Origin: Cavia porcellus
Taxonomy: Eukaryota; Chordata; Mammalia; Rodentia; Caviidae
DNA: 64,000 nt
Assembly (NCBI RefSeq): GCF_034190915.1
Contig: NW_026947499.1
Coordinates: 6,291,243 to 6,355,242 of the forward strand
Direction: 5' to 3'
In this document: piece by piece, positions 21,885 to 34,700 of the stretch
How the letters are laid out: each line of letters starts with the position of its first letter
How positions within the stretch are numbered: the first letter of the stretch is position 1
Position numbers and translations under genes: made by a program
The notes under the pieces: generated by a model
Databases searched by the model: none
Told to the model about the DNA's origin: nothing
What the model saw: only the letters and a program-made list of their open reading frames with translations

Positions 21885-22187
21885 CCCGGGCCGGGGCGGG
21901 GCTAGGGAGGGAAGTGGGCGGGAATGATCTGGCCCGTCCCCCATACCCTATCACCAATCACCACTCCGTATCGCGCTCCTCGTCCCGCCCATCCCGGCCT
22001 CGCCCCGCCCAGTCCCCGCCCCATCCCCGCTCCCTGCCCTCCGGCCCCCGCGCCCCGGCTGTCGGGGGGCGGCGCGCGGCGCAGGCCATGGCGCATAAAG
22101 CCGCGGGCCGCGGGCAGGGCTGCTGCTCCGCGCTCCACCGACCCGGGCTCGCCGTGCCGAGCCCCCCGTGCGCCAGGGCGCGCAGAC
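21885..22187 (+). promoter_or_regulatory. SCARB1: SCARB1 CpG-island promoter and 5' UTR
   Basis: A CpG-dense block directly upstream of the SCARB1 start codon, continuing through exon 1. It contains GC boxes (GGGGCGGGG at 21893-21901; inverted forms at 21984-21990, 22003-22010 and 22015-22023). It also has a CCAAT box at 21954-21958, a GGCGGGAA E2F-like site near 21917-21924 and an AT-rich CATAAAG at 22094-22100. If the last acts as a TATA-like element, transcription would start near 22,125. Sp1-type regulation is known for mammalian SCARB1. A clear steroidogenic factor 1 site was not found by eye. The start site is inferred. Confidence 0.8.
22088..22090 (+). promoter_or_regulatory. Upstream ATG in strong context, out of frame with SCARB1
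   Basis: gccATGg lies 100 bases before the SCARB1 start, in another frame, and is not closed before exon 1 ends. If transcripts begin upstream of 22,088, this would be an overlapping upstream frame that lowers SR-BI translation. If they begin near 22,125 it is not in the mRNA. The sequence cannot decide. Confidence 0.35.
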
Positions 22188-22313
22188 ATGGGCGGCCGAT
22201 CCCGAGGGCGCAGGGCGGCCGCGGCGCTGGGCGTCGCAGGGCTGCTGTGCGCGGCGCTGGGCGTCGTGATGATCATCCTGGTGCCCTCGCTCATCCGGCA
22301 GCAGGTCGCCAAG
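22188..22313 (+). CDS. SCARB1: SCARB1 exon 1 coding part (residues 1-42)
   Basis: Starts at gacATGg, with G at -3 and +4, and ends AAG before gtgggt; phase 0. It encodes the arginine-rich cytoplasmic N-terminus and the first membrane segment (about 12-34). The Gly15-x-x-Gly18...Gly25 glycines, known to support oligomerisation, are kept, as is Cys21. It is 126 bases long, as in human. The start matches the human start exactly and lies inside the CpG island. Confidence 0.97.
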
Positions 22314-25300
22314 GTGGGTCTGGCCGGGCTGGGGACGCCGGGCCGTCGCCGACCCCTGGGTGCCAGGCTGGGGCGGGGGGCGGCGCAGGCCCCGGGAGGG
22401 CTGCGTGTTCGACTCGTGTCCCGCGCGCCAGTGAGGCTGGGAGCGTGCTTCTGGGGGTCCTGGGGGTCCTCCGGGGCCTCCCCAAACGGGGGCTCAGCAG
22501 GGACCCTCCGAGCCAGGGTCTGCCCGGGAGCCCTGCTCCGAGGCGGCAGCAGCCAGCCGTGCACCCCCGCTCTGCCTCCTGCGCGTGGGCGGAGAGGCTA
22601 AGCCGCTTTTCTCGCGGCGCGGTCTGGCCCAGAGACGCGGGCGCTGCTCCCCGTCCCCATGCTGGCCTTGCTCACCCTCGCCCTGTTAGCCGGGGAGCCG
22701 CACCGGGGCCTTCGGGCCACCAGACTCTGCCCTCAGTGGCCTGGGCAGCTGGGCGGCCGGCCTGGGTTCTCCAAGCCTGGGGCTCCGCAGAGCACCACGC
22801 GGGAAGGACCTGACGGGAGGGAAACTGAGGTCGGCCTTGGCGAAATTCCAGCTAAGGTCAGAGCTGGGGTGTAGATGTGGCTGTTGTCATGAGTTGATGG
22901 CTCTTCCTCAGCTGAGCTTCTTAAGATTGGGGACTTTTCCTCCCTTTGCCCCTCTGCCCTGGACCCAGAGGTGGTGAATGGAGGGTCTGGTGGTTTCCAT
23001 CTGGCTCTGTCGCGTTTACCCTCTTCCCCTATGCAGGTCCCCAGGAAAGCCACTGTTCCCTTTCTGTGTCTTGAAGGTCTAAGGCTTGTCCCAGTAAATC
23101 CTCCGAGGCAGCCTAGAGGAGCCCAGGGGAGGGGACCAAGCTGCCCCTTCCTCCTGCAGGGCTGCCGGGGTTGCTGTGATCCTTCTCCAAGTAGCGGTGC
23201 GAGTTTTATCTCTGCTCCAGGGCCTCCTGACCTCCCCCCACCCCGTGTGTACACAGTGCGCACCCAGCGGGCGCGGGGTGCCTCTCCCCAGAAGGCCCGC
23301 CTAGCGCGGGATAGCACATGACCATGCAGGGAGCGCTCAGTCTGCTGGGCTCCACCGAGGTGCCAACCTGGCCCGCCCACTCCTGGGCTTTTCACGGGCT
23401 GTCCTCTCCCCCTGGCTGTTGTCTAGCTGCGATGTTACCTGTGGGTGTGCGGAGGCTGGAGCGCACAGCCACCCCTCACCCAGTTCCTCATGGCTCTGGG
23501 AGCCTCTGAGCTCAGGGCTTCCACCGAGTGACACCCTTTGCAGGAGATGGGGGGTTGCTGTAGGACTGCATGGGGCGAGCGTGAGAGATAGGAAGTCACA
23601 CCCAGCCATGCTTAGCCTGGCGCCTTCCAAGCCAAGGAGGCGCCCTGGGGGTGGAGCGCGTGGGATGTGGTGCCCGCTGGTGCCCGCCTTGGCTGCTGGT
23701 ACTGGGGGCTGCTGAATGGAGGCCTTGTGCTTTGATTTTTATTTTATATGCTTCTTTTGGCTTAAAGAAGGTCATAAAAGCCATGAATATTGGCTTGTAA
23801 CAAATTCAAACAGAGGGAAAAGGAGAAAGTTGCTTGTGTTTTATTCCCTCTTTAGATATGCCTTGCCATTCCGGCCTTTGTAGAGATGCGCTCAAACTTG
23901 AAGTCCTCCTGCCTCGGCCTCCCAGAGTACTGGGATGGCAGGTGTGAACCACCATGCCCACAGCTTGCCCACACATGTTTGTCTTACAGGTGTTGTTGGG
24001 GCTCACTCACAAGGCCCAGGGCCCAATGCTGCCAGGCGAGCACTCTGCACCCAGCCCCAACGTGGCTGTATATTTTTTATCTGTGTGTGTGTGTGTTTGT
24101 GTGTGTGTCTCCCGGTACCACAGCTTGGGGCTTGCCAGTGTGTTAAGCGGCTGCCTCTGTGCCCTGAGGCATGTGGGATGAGAGAGCTCTCCTTTCCCTG
24201 TCACTGTTGACTGACCATATCCTCCAGACCTGGGTGCCCAGAGCCCCCTGGCACTTTCCCTGGCACCAGCACCCCACTCCTTCCGTCCCTCGCCTGGCTG
24301 TGATTTGTGTTTCTCAGGTTGCATTGAAGAGGAACGGGGCCTGATGCACCCTGAAACCTGCCTCAAGGCCCTGGGGCGGGCTTCCTCTACCAGAGGGGCT
24401 GGGGCCTCAGCCTCCAAGCCAGGCCTCCTTGGCTGTCCTGTGGGTCAGGCCCGGTTGGCCTCCCAGCGGGATTAAACAGACAAAGGCGATTACAAGGGTG
24501 TGAAAATGCCCTGCGTGTAGTTTGTGTCTCATCCGTTCCCACACCGGCGGTGGAATCCCTGCTTCCTAAGGAGGAAGGATCCAGGCTGGGGCAAGGTCGG
24601 CGGCTGGAGGCCACGGTCACAGCTGGGGCAGACAGGGATCAGGAATGCTGAAGGCCCTGCCTGCCCTTCCACGAGGGAGAAGGTGGGGGAGCTCCTTGTC
24701 CAGTGGATTTCTAGGCGAATGTTAGTCAGCAAGAAGGAGCTAGAGATGCGTGGCCGGGTTGTAGAAGCACATCGAGAACTGAATAAAACAAAAACTATCA
24801 GACGCTAGTTCAACAGGTTCGTAGTCGTGGACATAAAAATTCAGACAAAGCTCTGTGGGGATGTGCACCAGACGACAAAAGGCACAGGAAAGAAACTAGA
24901 CCAGAGGTTGGCAAAAAAAACAAAGCTAACGCCTTGTCCACTGTGCTGTGGCTTTTTATTTCGCTTATCTACTTTTCTGTCTTTTTTAAAGTTCTTTTTG
25001 AGACAGAGTCTCACTCTAATTCAGCTGGCCTTGAACTCGCTTCGTAGCCAGGCTGGGCTTTAACTCACAGCCATCCTCCTGCCTCAGCCTCCGAGTGCTG
25101 GGATCACAGGTGTGCCCCATGCGTGGCTGTTTTTCTGTCTTGTTTTGGAACAGTCTTGCTATGCAGTCCAGACTGGCCTTGAAGTTTTGGCGATCCTCCT
25201 GCCTCAGCCTCCCGAGTGCTAGGATTACGGGTGTGCGCCACCACACACCTCGGAGGCCGAGCCCCCTCTGCTTTCCCCTGGGTGGGACTCAGGGTTGGAA

Positions 25301-28300
25301 TCGGAAGCTTCAAGGCCTCCCTGTCCCCTCAGCCCGTCACTGTCCCCTGCTCACTTGGCCATGCCGTCTCTTCAGTCCTTCCCCCCCTGCTGGGAAGCTG
25401 GTCCCACGCTGTCCCCCTCCCCTAAACGCCATGTTCTCCTTCTCCCTCTGAACGCAGGTCTGCTGGGGGAGGTTCATCTGGGTGTCCCCAGTGGCTGGGC
25501 TCACAGTGGCCCCCGAATGCCTCAGTGGCTGAGGGACTGGGGCAGGTTGTCCCTCCCTGCCTCTGCCCGGCACTGGGACCTCAGGTTCTGTTTCATCCTC
25601 TCCTGGCTGGGCGGGGGCCGTGCCGGACCCTGGGGAGCCTGGCACAGTTATGCTCTGTGACCTGGGCCAGTCCCCAGGGATGTTGGCGGATAACGGCCCC
25701 CAGGCGCATGTGTTCTGTGGCTGTCACAGATGGCAGGGTGTGCTTTGTGTGGTTTTATGCATTTTATGTGGACCCTAAATAGCTACTGCGGCCTCTGAGG
25801 GAAGCGAGCATGAAGTACACATTGCACCCTCAAGGCTCTGACAGGACAGGGTCCCCTGCAGGCAGCAGACTCCGAGGCTGGCTCCGGCCACCCGTGTCCC
25901 CGCCACCTTGTCTCTGGCCTCAGTGTCATCATCGGGAGTAGGGGGGACAGGGACACAGCTGTCTCTGTGGCCAGGGCCAGCGGGCGGTGACTGCATCAGG
26001 CCTCTCCTGTGATTGCCCCAGGGCCCAGGTGCCACCTCCTCCACTGTGTCACAGCTGCAGACTCGGGGAGCAGCCAGACACTCAGTGAGGCGGCCTCTTG
26101 TGGGCTTGGGGACTCCGTGAACCTGGGGCCTGAGCCCCCTGTGTCCGGCAGGGTCACCTCTGTCCCTCTTGTCACCATGTTGGAACATCAGGCTGCTTCC
26201 CATAGCAGGGGCACTGGGGCGCAGGTGTACCCCGATTGTTCCTTGTCCCCCGTCTCCTGCTGGCAGCTTCCTGTTCCTCCTGGGTGGCCTCCGCAGGCTG
26301 CGGTTATTTTTAGTTTCCCTGAGTGGTTTCTTCTGGTTTCCTGCTTGGCTTCTGTGGATTTGCTTGTGTGTATGTGTGTACACGCGTGGGTGTGCAGAGG
26401 GGCGTGTACACGTGCCGTGGCCAGCCTGGGCTCCACAGTGGGTTGTGCACACACAGTTTCTGAGGGCATGCATGTTGGTGCGTGTGCCTGCCTGCACATG
26501 CCAGGAGTCCCGTGTGTGTTGATGCAGGCTGGGCTTGTTAGGACCCAGGTGTGCGCGTCCCTTCTGAAGCCGCTTGGCCGGAGCTGTGCGCCACCTGCGT
26601 GGATCTTCAGGTTCCAGGAAGCCTGGCCCCTGCTTCCTGGTGGGGGCGGTGCTTTGCGTCCCTGCTCCCCTGCTGAGAATCTGGGCTCAGCTACCTGGAA
26701 CCCCCGGCCCACCTTGGACTCGAGCCCGTGGGGCAGAAGTGGCTCAGGATCGGGGCCTTCCATCCTCTCCTGGGTGCATCTGGGTGCCCATGTGGGTGGC
26801 ATGGGTGGCGCCTGCTCTGATGACACCAGGCATCCAGGGCGCTCTCGTGTGCGTGGCGGCAGGGGAGAGGCCAGGGTCGGCACCGGCTTAGCCCGAGGAC
26901 AAGGGCAGGCCCTGCTGTGTTTAGAAGAAGGAATGTACTCCGTGTCTCCTCCTCCATCCGATCAGCTGCAGCGTGGCCTCCCCTGACCCCAGCAGCGGCC
27001 AGGCTGGCCGGGCCTAAACAACCTCAGGGTCCAGGCTGCTGCCACAGCCTGGTGGCCTGTCTCTGTCCTCTGTCCTTGGCCCACCCTGTCCTGAGCTCCC
27101 CAAATCCTCTTCCCCTGGCCCCACTCACCATCCCTCCCTACCGGGGTGGAGGGGCAGGGCTGCATGACCCTTGTTCACTTCCTGGCATTTTGAATGAGGT
27201 CCTTCTGCCTTCCCGGAAAGCTTCTAGGAGGGCTTTTGAACCACTTTGTTTATTTACCTTTGTTTGTTTTTTGAGACAGGATCTCACTGTGCAGTTCAGG
27301 CTGGCCTTGAACTCACAGAGATCTTCCTGCCTCAGCCTCCGGCGTGCTGGGATCACAGCATGTGCTGCCACGCTTGGCTGTTGGTTTGTTTCCTCCCATC
27401 CCTGGCTGGCTGCTTGGTTCCCTGTGAGGGACCCCTCACTCCCCAGCCTCTCCCTGTGGGTTTCTGGGGCTCAGGCTGGTCACCTCTGTGCTTGCTCAGC
27501 CCTGCCACTGTGGCCTGTCACACGTGTCACCCAGCCAGCTGTGAGTCTCACCCCAGGTGAGCAGCTCACACTTGCTGTGGCTGACCGTTCCCTGCCCAGC
27601 TGGGCTCTGCCATGTCCCTGTCCCTACCTCCGACTCAGCCTCTGCTGATCTCTCTGCCTCCCATACTTAACCTACTGGGAGGTTTGATGATTGACCCTTA
27701 AAACTCCTTTGGGCCATCTGCCCTCCCAGGGCTCCTGGCTGTCTCAGTGGGCTTTACTCAGTGTGTAGCCAGAGGGAGCCTGGTAAGCTGCACCTGCCTG
27801 TGGAGACTCCGCCCTGTACCTGGGGGTCATGTCAGGTTGTCACCCTGGACCTGGCCTGTCCACCTCCACTATTGACTCCTCACACCTTCCTGCCTTTCCT
27901 CTCCAGGCTCCTGGCGGCTCCTGGGGCTGCCCCAGGGCCCTTACATATACATGATCACCTCTCCACCACTGCCCTGACCCTGAGGATGGCTTCCTCATGG
28001 GTTTCAGGGTAGATGCATTTATTTTTATTTCGTGGTTGCTGGCTGCGGAGCCCAGCATGCTAGGCAAGTGCTCACCATGGAGCCGCACCCCAGCCCTCCC
28101 TGTAATTTCGGGGAGGCGGCCCTTCCTGACCACTTCCCAGCTGTCTGTGCAGGAGCCCTGCAGGCCCTGAAATATGCTGTCCGCCTGCCTGAGGCCTCAT
28201 GTCTGGTCCCGGGCAGAAACCAGGCTGGGGCCACCCTGGCGCGGAGGCAGGGAGAGGACCCTGGTGACCCGGTTCCAGTGCGGCTGCTCCCGGGTTATGT

Positions 28301-28696
28301 GAGGGCAGCGAGCCCCTCACTCCGCCGTGCAGCCGGTCCCTGGCCTGCCCACGCGTGGGTCCTGGCTCCAGCGCCGTCTTTGTGCTCCGGTGGCTGCTGC
28401 CCCCTTCTCTGCCAGTCTGCGGCTTTGTCCCAGCCTCTTCTGGCCCCCACTGAGGCCAGAGTGACCAGCAGGAAGGGACACAGCATGCGGAGATGTCAGC
28501 AGGGCAGGTTGTGGGTGGTGGCTCCCGGCCAGAGCTGCGGGCGCTCTGCAGGCAGGTGTGGGGTGGGGGCGCGGCCAGGTGTTGGCTCTGGGCTGCTTTT
28601 CTCCCTCTCTGTCTCTCTATCTCTATCTGTCTTTCTGTGTCTGTCTCTGTCTCTGTCTCTATCTCTGTCTCTCTGTCTCTGTGTCTCTGTCTCTCC

Positions 28697-28728
<32 letters not shown>

Positions 28729-31700
28729 GTCTCCCTCTCTCTCTCTCTGTCTCCCTGTCTCTGTCTGTCTCTGTCTGACTGTCTCTGTCTGTCTCTGTCT
28801 CTGTCTCTCTCTGTCACTGTCTCCCTGGTGGCCTCCTTTACACACGTGCCATCCTGCAGACTGGCACAGAGGCCACGTGGGAGGGGACCGGGCAGTGTCC
28901 TGCTGTCCTGCGGCCTCTGCCCCCTGGCTGGTTTCCTCCCTGGCCGGGAGCCAGCCTGGGCTGCACGCCCTCCTCCCGCTGCCCAGAGGAGCTGGCTCCT
29001 GGGCCGCAGGGGTCCAGCAGGCTCCGTCTTGGAGAGCCGATGTCCCCCACCACTGCCTGCGGCTCCAGGCTGGCAGGGCCTGACCTGGGGGCTGTGCTCC
29101 CTGCTTCGGCTCTGCTGGTGGCTGGGGGCTGCACCTCCAGGCCGCTCCCCTGGCTTCCCGCCTCTGCAGGGGACGGGATTTCTGTGCACTGTGGAACGTG
29201 AAATGCTGGGCCCTGGGCTTGCTTTGTCCCCATGGCGCCTGCATCCGCCTGGGGCTGGCCCGCGGCTCTGAGTTGCAGTTTACTTGAGCAGAGCCACAGG
29301 GGATGGGGTTTTTCTCTCTGTGGTCCCGAGACTGGGCCCCGCTGTGCCTGCGGAGCTGCATCCCCACCACATTTCCACATTTTACCCCCACACGGGGTCT
29401 CCTGAGTCTCTCAGCTGCCCACGTGGGACCGAGGTGGGACCCTCCTGCCTCAGCCTCCCCGGTGCACCTCCACCCCGGGCTCTGAGTTCGAGATTGGGCC
29501 CCTGTTGCCCTGAAGTCAGCCGGAGAGCTGGCTGTGGCTGGCGGGTCCGGGGCTTTGCCAGGCAGCACAGACTCCTAGCGGGAAGACACCTGGCTGTCAC
29601 TGTTGGTTCATACTTTATTTCCTGGTTCATCCTGGTGACAGCCACGCCACAGGTGGACCACGTTGCCCCAGGTGGACTGTTCTGTGACAGTGAGGATGGT
29701 CACACACGTCCACCTGTGTCCCTGATGACCTGGCTCCCCTCTCAGGTGTCCTTAGGCTCAGCCACATTGCCGCAGGGGTCTGAGCTGTGTCCCCTCTGTC
29801 CTGAGCGGGGTGGAGAGTGGATGGACACCTGCCCCCGCTACGTTCCTCAGCCCCTCGCCTGCACTGCCCTTCCAGATGCTCCTGTAAGGTCTGTCACCTG
29901 CAGAGCTCGAGGTGACACCGACGCTTGGCCCCAGCACAGCATTTAGGCCAGGGCCGGCCCTGCTTCCCCGAGCTGTGTGACCTGGGAAGTTGCCCAAGCC
30001 TCCAGGCCTGGCTGGGCCCCAGGTCAGTGGGGGGGCTGCAGGCCACAGGCAGAAGCCCAGGAACAGGCTGGCATCTCAGGCAGCTGCCTTTACGGTGCCC
30101 ACTTGGGGCCCCTCTGTATGCCCATAGCTGCTCTTTGTGTCGGGGAACCAGCTGCGTGGATGTGGGTCCTCCCTGCCGGCCTGTCGCTGTGTAACTCAGC
30201 CTGGTCTGGAAGTCCTGGAGACCCTCCTGCCTCAGCCTCGGGAGTGCTGGGTTCTAGGCATGTGCTCCTCCCCCAGCCTGCTCTTCAATGCTCAGCCCAT
30301 TTTGTTCATTCTCGAGTATCGGGGCGCTAGTTCATCCCTGCGGGACCCCAGGCCGGAGAGTCCAGACCCTCTGGGCTGTGGGGGGAGCAGATGTGGCCAG
30401 TGCAGGTCTGCGGGGCTGGGGACTCAGTGGTCACTCAGCAAGCTGGGGTCCCTCAGGCCCTGGTGGTCACCGTCTCCTGGGGGCGAGGATGTGGACTTCA
30501 TAGCCATGATGGCAGCCAAGCACAGTCCTCTCCGTACACAGCGGCCAGCTGAGGGGTCCCCTGGCCCGGTCCCCAAGGGGCAGCTGGCACCAGGTACTGC
30601 CCTGTTCTCCCCTCCGTGCTTCAACTGTGCCCCGCGTGGCTGGTCTGCAGAGCCCCAGATTCAGGGATGCCCGTGGCCGCGGGGAGCCTCGGTCCAGGCC
30701 TCTGTCCTGCTTCTGGGGTGGCTGGGGTCCCTGGCTTACGGCCACTACTCCCTGTGCATCGCTGGGCTTGGGGCTCCCTGAATCCGGACAGATGGTGTCT
30801 GAGGACCCCTCCCGTGGCCACGTTCATGGGGACCCTGCTGTCCAACAAGGCCACATACTGAGCTCCCCATGGCTGTGAAGTCAGGGGACACTGTGAACCA
30901 GGCCCTGCAGAACTTGGGGTTCACTCAAGTCCAGTTCCCCAGGGGGAGCTGGGTTTTCCCGGAAGTCCACTTCCACGGGGCACTGGGCTGGAGGGCGAAG
31001 GTGGCTGACACCCTCCCCAACGTCCCGGGCAAAGGTGACTCTGGTTCATGGCGCCTGTTCCTTCCTGTGGCAAACATGTTTGTGACCACAGAGGGACAGC
31101 AGAACCCACTTCCTGCCCGTCTGCTCATGACCCAGGTGCCATGTCCGGTGCCCTGGGGCGCCGGGGTTGTGTCCCAGGGGTCTTGGGGTCTCTGCCGCAG
31201 CCCAGGCCTCCATGATGTCAACTTTGGGACTTTTTTGTGGTGGGGAGACAGAGTCTCCCCTGTGTGGCTCAGGCTGGTCTGAAGTTGAGGCAGTCCTCCT
31301 GCCTCAGCCGCCCAGTGCTGAGACAGGCTCGGCCTTCAGACTCTTCATGGCCACCGGTCCTGCGTGGCATGGGACTGGTGTATGACCCCTTGCCAGGGCT
31401 CACGCCACGTGTCCGGTGTGTGCAGGTCAGTGCTGTGCTGCCCGTGGTCAGGGCCATGGGGTGGCACAGGTCTGGCTCAGCTTTGGAGGCTGCAGGTGCC
31501 TGTGTCACCTGGACAGGACTGATGGACGTGGGGGCGAGGGGCCTGTCACCGCAGGCCACAGTGATACTGGTGCTTCGTGTTGTGTGCAGCCATGACCGGG
31601 TCACCCCTGCAGGGGCAGGGACCCCCACTTCACAGCGGGTGGATGGAAGGGCAGGGGCGCTGGAGGAGAAGCAGCCAGGCAGGCAGGTGACCGGAGGCCT

Positions 31701-34700
31701 TGTTCTGAGGGCCCTTCTGCCCTCGCCCTCTGGGCACAGAGTGTCCTGTTCAGGGACGGACACGGCAGTGGATGGCGGGCAGGAAGTGACCCGCAGGCAT
31801 GGCATGGCGCGGTGTGAGGGGCCGGACAGCCGCGGGTGGGGCAGCAGGCAGGCGGAGGACACTCCTGTCACCGTCAGAGGCGGGACAAGCAGAGGGCCCG
31901 CTGCACACCGCACGCTGGCTGGTGGCCGCCGTCACAGCCCTGGGGCGTCCGGACCCGAGGGGTGAGCTGTAAACCAGACCAGCTGCCAAGCAGGCCTGGG
32001 GACCCAGCCAGCGCTGAGGGACGCAGCTGTCACTCAGGGACTCACGCCAGTTCTGTTCATGCTCTTGCCCGAGCCCCTGAGGGTGGGCGCAGGGCTGGGG
32101 CGGCGGCAGCACGACATTGCAAAGCCCTGGCTGCCTCGAGTGGGGAGTTTGTGGGGTTTTACCACCATGAAAATGGGGAAGGAGCCAGGTGAGGGACAGC
32201 TGCCACCATCCCAGCGCTCGGGGGGTGCCTGGGGACGGGGAGGTCTCAGGGTCCTTGTGGCAGGGATGGGCCAGAGGGCAGCCCAGGGTCAGGGATCGCT
32301 GCTTCCTGCCCGTGGCCAAGGCCCTGCTGCAGGTGGGGGCTGGCCCGGCCAGGCACAGCCCTCCCTAGGCCCTGAGCTTGGCACTGCCTGAAGGGACACA
32401 GCAAATGCCCAGTGTCCAGTGTAACCGTTTGATGATGTAAGGCCTCAGGAGGCCGAGGCAGGAGGATTGCTGAGTTTGAGGCCAGGCTGAACTCTGACGT
32501 GAGACCTTGCCTAAGAAAATAAATAACAAAAACAAAGCTGTGGGAGCTGCCTGTCTGCCAGGCAGAGAGCAGAGTCGGGGCTTTAGGGTGAGACCCAGGT
32601 TTGAGCTTCAGGCTTGGCTCAAACTCGAATCTCCCACCGCAGCCTCCTGAGGAGTGGGGTGCGGCTCAGGGCTCAGCCGCGGAGCAGCTTCACAGTCCCC
32701 CGTGGGGAGCTGTTGCTGCCGGCTCCCAGGCAGCTCATGGAGGCAGGTGTTATGCCAGGCATGGTGTCCCACATCTGTCACCCCATCACTGTGGGAGGCT
32801 GAGGCAGGAGGAAGTTTATTGCCTTAGGGGATGGAGCTCAGTGCCCAGTATCACAAACAAAATGACAAGGGAAACAAAAGACCCACAGGTGCCTCCTGCC
32901 GAGCGCTAATCATGACCTGGGAAGTGTTTGCTTCTGGATTTGTAGGGCACTGGGCCTGGCTCTGTGGGACTGCTGGCCTCCTCCTCATGGTCTCATGGTG
33001 GTTGCCACAGCACCTCCCATCCTCGCACCCTCATACAACATCATTCAAAGTCAGAAGGGAGGGGAATCGCAGTGAGGGCTCCGAGGAGACATTTTTACTG
33101 GAAGAGGACCTTTCCGCCCGCAGATGTGGCTGGCAGACCTGCCTTCCTTCCCATTGGCAGGCAGGGGTCCAAGGCCTGCGCGATCCTAAGCCGCTGAAGA
33201 ATGCAGGGCTTTCTGCCCGATCCGATTCATAACCAAGTTGTGCTGTCTTGGTGGGAGTAGGGGCAGCGATGGCCCTGTGTGGGCAGTGACGCTGGGGGCC
33301 GTGAGGGCTGCTTAGCCTATGCCCGCCGTGGGATTTTCTCTGGCACTTGAGCCAGTGAGCAGCAGCTGGGAACACAGGAATGAAGGAGAGGAGGGGAGGA
33401 GGGCACGCCGCCCTCGGCCCTGTACGAGATGTCGAACTGTCTGCTGGGTGGACTGCTCGGTCAGCAAAGTCAATATCGGGGGGCCACCTTGGCCCGTGGC
33501 GGAGTCTGCCGTCCACCTGAAGAAAGGGGAAAGCCCAGTCTGATGGTTACCTTCTGGTGGAGGAGACATTGGGGATTTAAAGTGTTTTTATTTGAGACAT
33601 GGTCTTGTTAGGTGCCCGCACTGGCCTCGAACACATGGCAATCCACCTGCCTCAGCCTCCCCGTGCTGGGACGACAGGCGTACACCACCAGGCCTGACTT
33701 TTAGGGATTTATTCCGAAGGGTTTCCCACACTCGTGAACAGGGCAGCATCAGGTGGCCAGGCCAGTGTCTGACACAGAGGGGGACGGAGCCGTGAGGGCG
33801 CTGAGCTCCAGGCTTGGCTGGAGTGTGGCACAGTGGTGTCCGTGGCCTAGTCTGACTCCACCAGCACTTCCTGGGAAGCAGGGGTCCCCCGGGCCAGCGG
33901 CCCCGCTCCCCAGCCCTGTCCTTGGGGCCTGTACGCCTGAGCTGCTCTGGCCTGATGCGGCCTGGAGGGACCATGTCGGAGGTCAGAGGGGGCAGCGGTG
34001 GTGGAGGAAGGAACTGGCTGGGAACAAAGGGTCCACCTCCCTGCAGGTCTGTCCTGTTTCTTCTTGAGTCTAAACAACAGGATTTGAGAGGTGGGGCTGC
34101 ATCCTGGGCATGGCCTCCTGGGGTGGCAGGGGCCATCTGTGCCCTGCAGGACCCTCTGCTGGGAGAAAGGGGGTGCCCCGCGGCGGATGTCACCCTGATC
34201 TGCTGCTGAGGTCCCCGGGCTGCAGGGGCTGGGGAGGAAAGCTCCGGTGTCCCAGGGGGGTGTAGGCTGCCTCAGGCCCCAAGGTGCCCTGTCCCATGAG
34301 GGGGACCTGTGCATTTGTGGCCTGGGGTGCCAGAGGGGCTCCGAGGATGCCATGTGCCCGCCGTTGCCCTCCTGCCTGGCAGAGCTGAGCCCAGCACCCG
34401 CTCCCACCCTGCATCCCCGGGCTGTGCTCTCTGTCCTTGGAGGGGGACAGCCACAGCCTCAGCTCCAGCGGCTGAAGGCCGCACTGCCCTATGGTACTGT
34501 TATCTAATCACTGCCCCTGGTCAGCGGTGACCCCTGGGTCAAGGACAGGCAGAGTCTGCCCTGCCGGCTGGGGGTGGGGCAGGCTCACCTCCTGCCAGGT
34601 GGCCACCACGGGTCACCTCCCTGTGCAGGGGCTGCTGTCCTTGCCTGAGCTCGGCTGTGGCCTCTGATGGAGCAGGGCTGGTGCCTGGCCTGTCCCCTCC

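Noticed and set aside
21914..22813. Open frame of 299 codons over the SCARB1 promoter and exon 1 in another frame
   Set aside because: CpG-island sequence lacks stops in most frames; the true frame is shown by the match to SR-BI and the donor site.
26009..26986. Open frame of 325 codons on the + strand in SCARB1 intron 1
   Set aside because: GC-rich low-stop sequence with overlapping long frames on the other strand, and no recognisable motif or sensible composition.
28072..29568. Open frame of 498 codons on the minus strand, rich in Arg, Glu, Asp and Gln
   Set aside because: Its centre is the complement of the (TCTCTG)n tract and its flanks are GC-rich intron. It has no known domain and no splice or promoter context, and simple repeats without stop triplets create such frames.
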